From: CAJQQK01 sp963696075 | GTDB taxonomy: Bacteria; Pseudomonadota; Alphaproteobacteria; Rhizobiales; Hyphomicrobiaceae | DNA: 64,000 nucleotides | Reading direction: 5' to 3' | Assembly (NCBI GenBank): GCA_963696075.1 | Contig: CAVOJD010000012.1 | Coordinates: forward strand, 1-64,000 | Part shown: positions 63,984 to 64,000 of the stretch, in pieces | Position numbering within the stretch: the first letter of the stretch is position 1 | Layout: each line of letters starts with the position of its first letter | Notes under the pieces: generated by a model | What the model saw: the letters and a program-made list of their open reading frames with translations, nothing else | Database searches by the model: none | Told to the model about the DNA's origin: nothing | Made by a program: the position numbers and the translations under genes

Positions 63984-64000
63984 CCATCTCGGATCATGGC

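Overview
The window looks like chromosome of a high-GC alphaproteobacterium, probably of the Hyphomicrobiales/Rhodobacterales type. The signs are an RpoE-ChrR (ECF11-type) pair with its fatty-acid-modifying satellites, a TRAP keto-acid uptake system, a fused malic enzyme-phosphotransacetylase, and a tRNA-His that lacks G-1 and has U72/A73, as is known for this class. I could not assign genus or species.

Layout. (1) 1-8650 is a mobile-element segment: the 3' part of a ParA-type ATPase gene with a small ribbon-helix-helix partner, two small plasmid/ICE-type conserved genes around an AT-rich divergent promoter, an unassigned gene, an OLD-family ATPase-TOPRIM nuclease, a membrane-anchored unknown, and an ArdC-type antirestriction protein. 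It stops at the 3' end of tRNA-His (8651-8727), a likely integration boundary. (2) 9287-18906: a soluble histidine kinase, an iron-type ABC permease (frameshifted), a D-2-hydroxyacid dehydrogenase, an RraA/HMG-aldolase-like protein, a CoA-transferase (frameshifted) and malic enzyme. (3) 18969-25584: a compact phospho-threonine signalling block with a membrane Ser/Thr kinase carrying a seven-bladed WD40 propeller, an overlapping membrane SNase-like protein, two FHA proteins and a PP2C phosphatase; no type VI secretion genes accompany it. (4) 25757-32155: an MFS transporter, then an amidase, dgoA, dgoK and an FAD-linked hydroxyacid oxidase on the minus strand, then a thioesterase. (5) 32405-42514: a TRAP transporter with an unusual 330-residue C-terminal extension on its large permease, followed by a ThDP decarboxylase, a 2-keto-pentenoate-hydratase-like enzyme, a CoA-transferase and a CitE-like lyase, together probably a carboxylic acid degradation route. 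(6) 42925-45684: a large secreted propeller-like protein of different base composition. (7) 45924-55494: rhamnose genes (rfbD, rfbC), exopolysaccharide genes (WcaJ-like transferase and a frameshifted polymerase/ligase), MaoC, thioesterase, P450, transaldolase and an AcuI/YhdH reductase. (8) 55642-62686: a singlet-oxygen-type RpoE-ChrR locus with divergent lipid-modification operons, tied together by shared promoter-like motifs. (9) 62750-end: a DUF2177 protein, a nested-palindrome element and a YdhR-like protein.

Four genes are split by single-base shifts and a fifth (the OLD gene) has a shifted 3' end. The surrounding reading frames are otherwise intact and conserved, so base-level sequence errors must be excluded before calling them pseudogenes.
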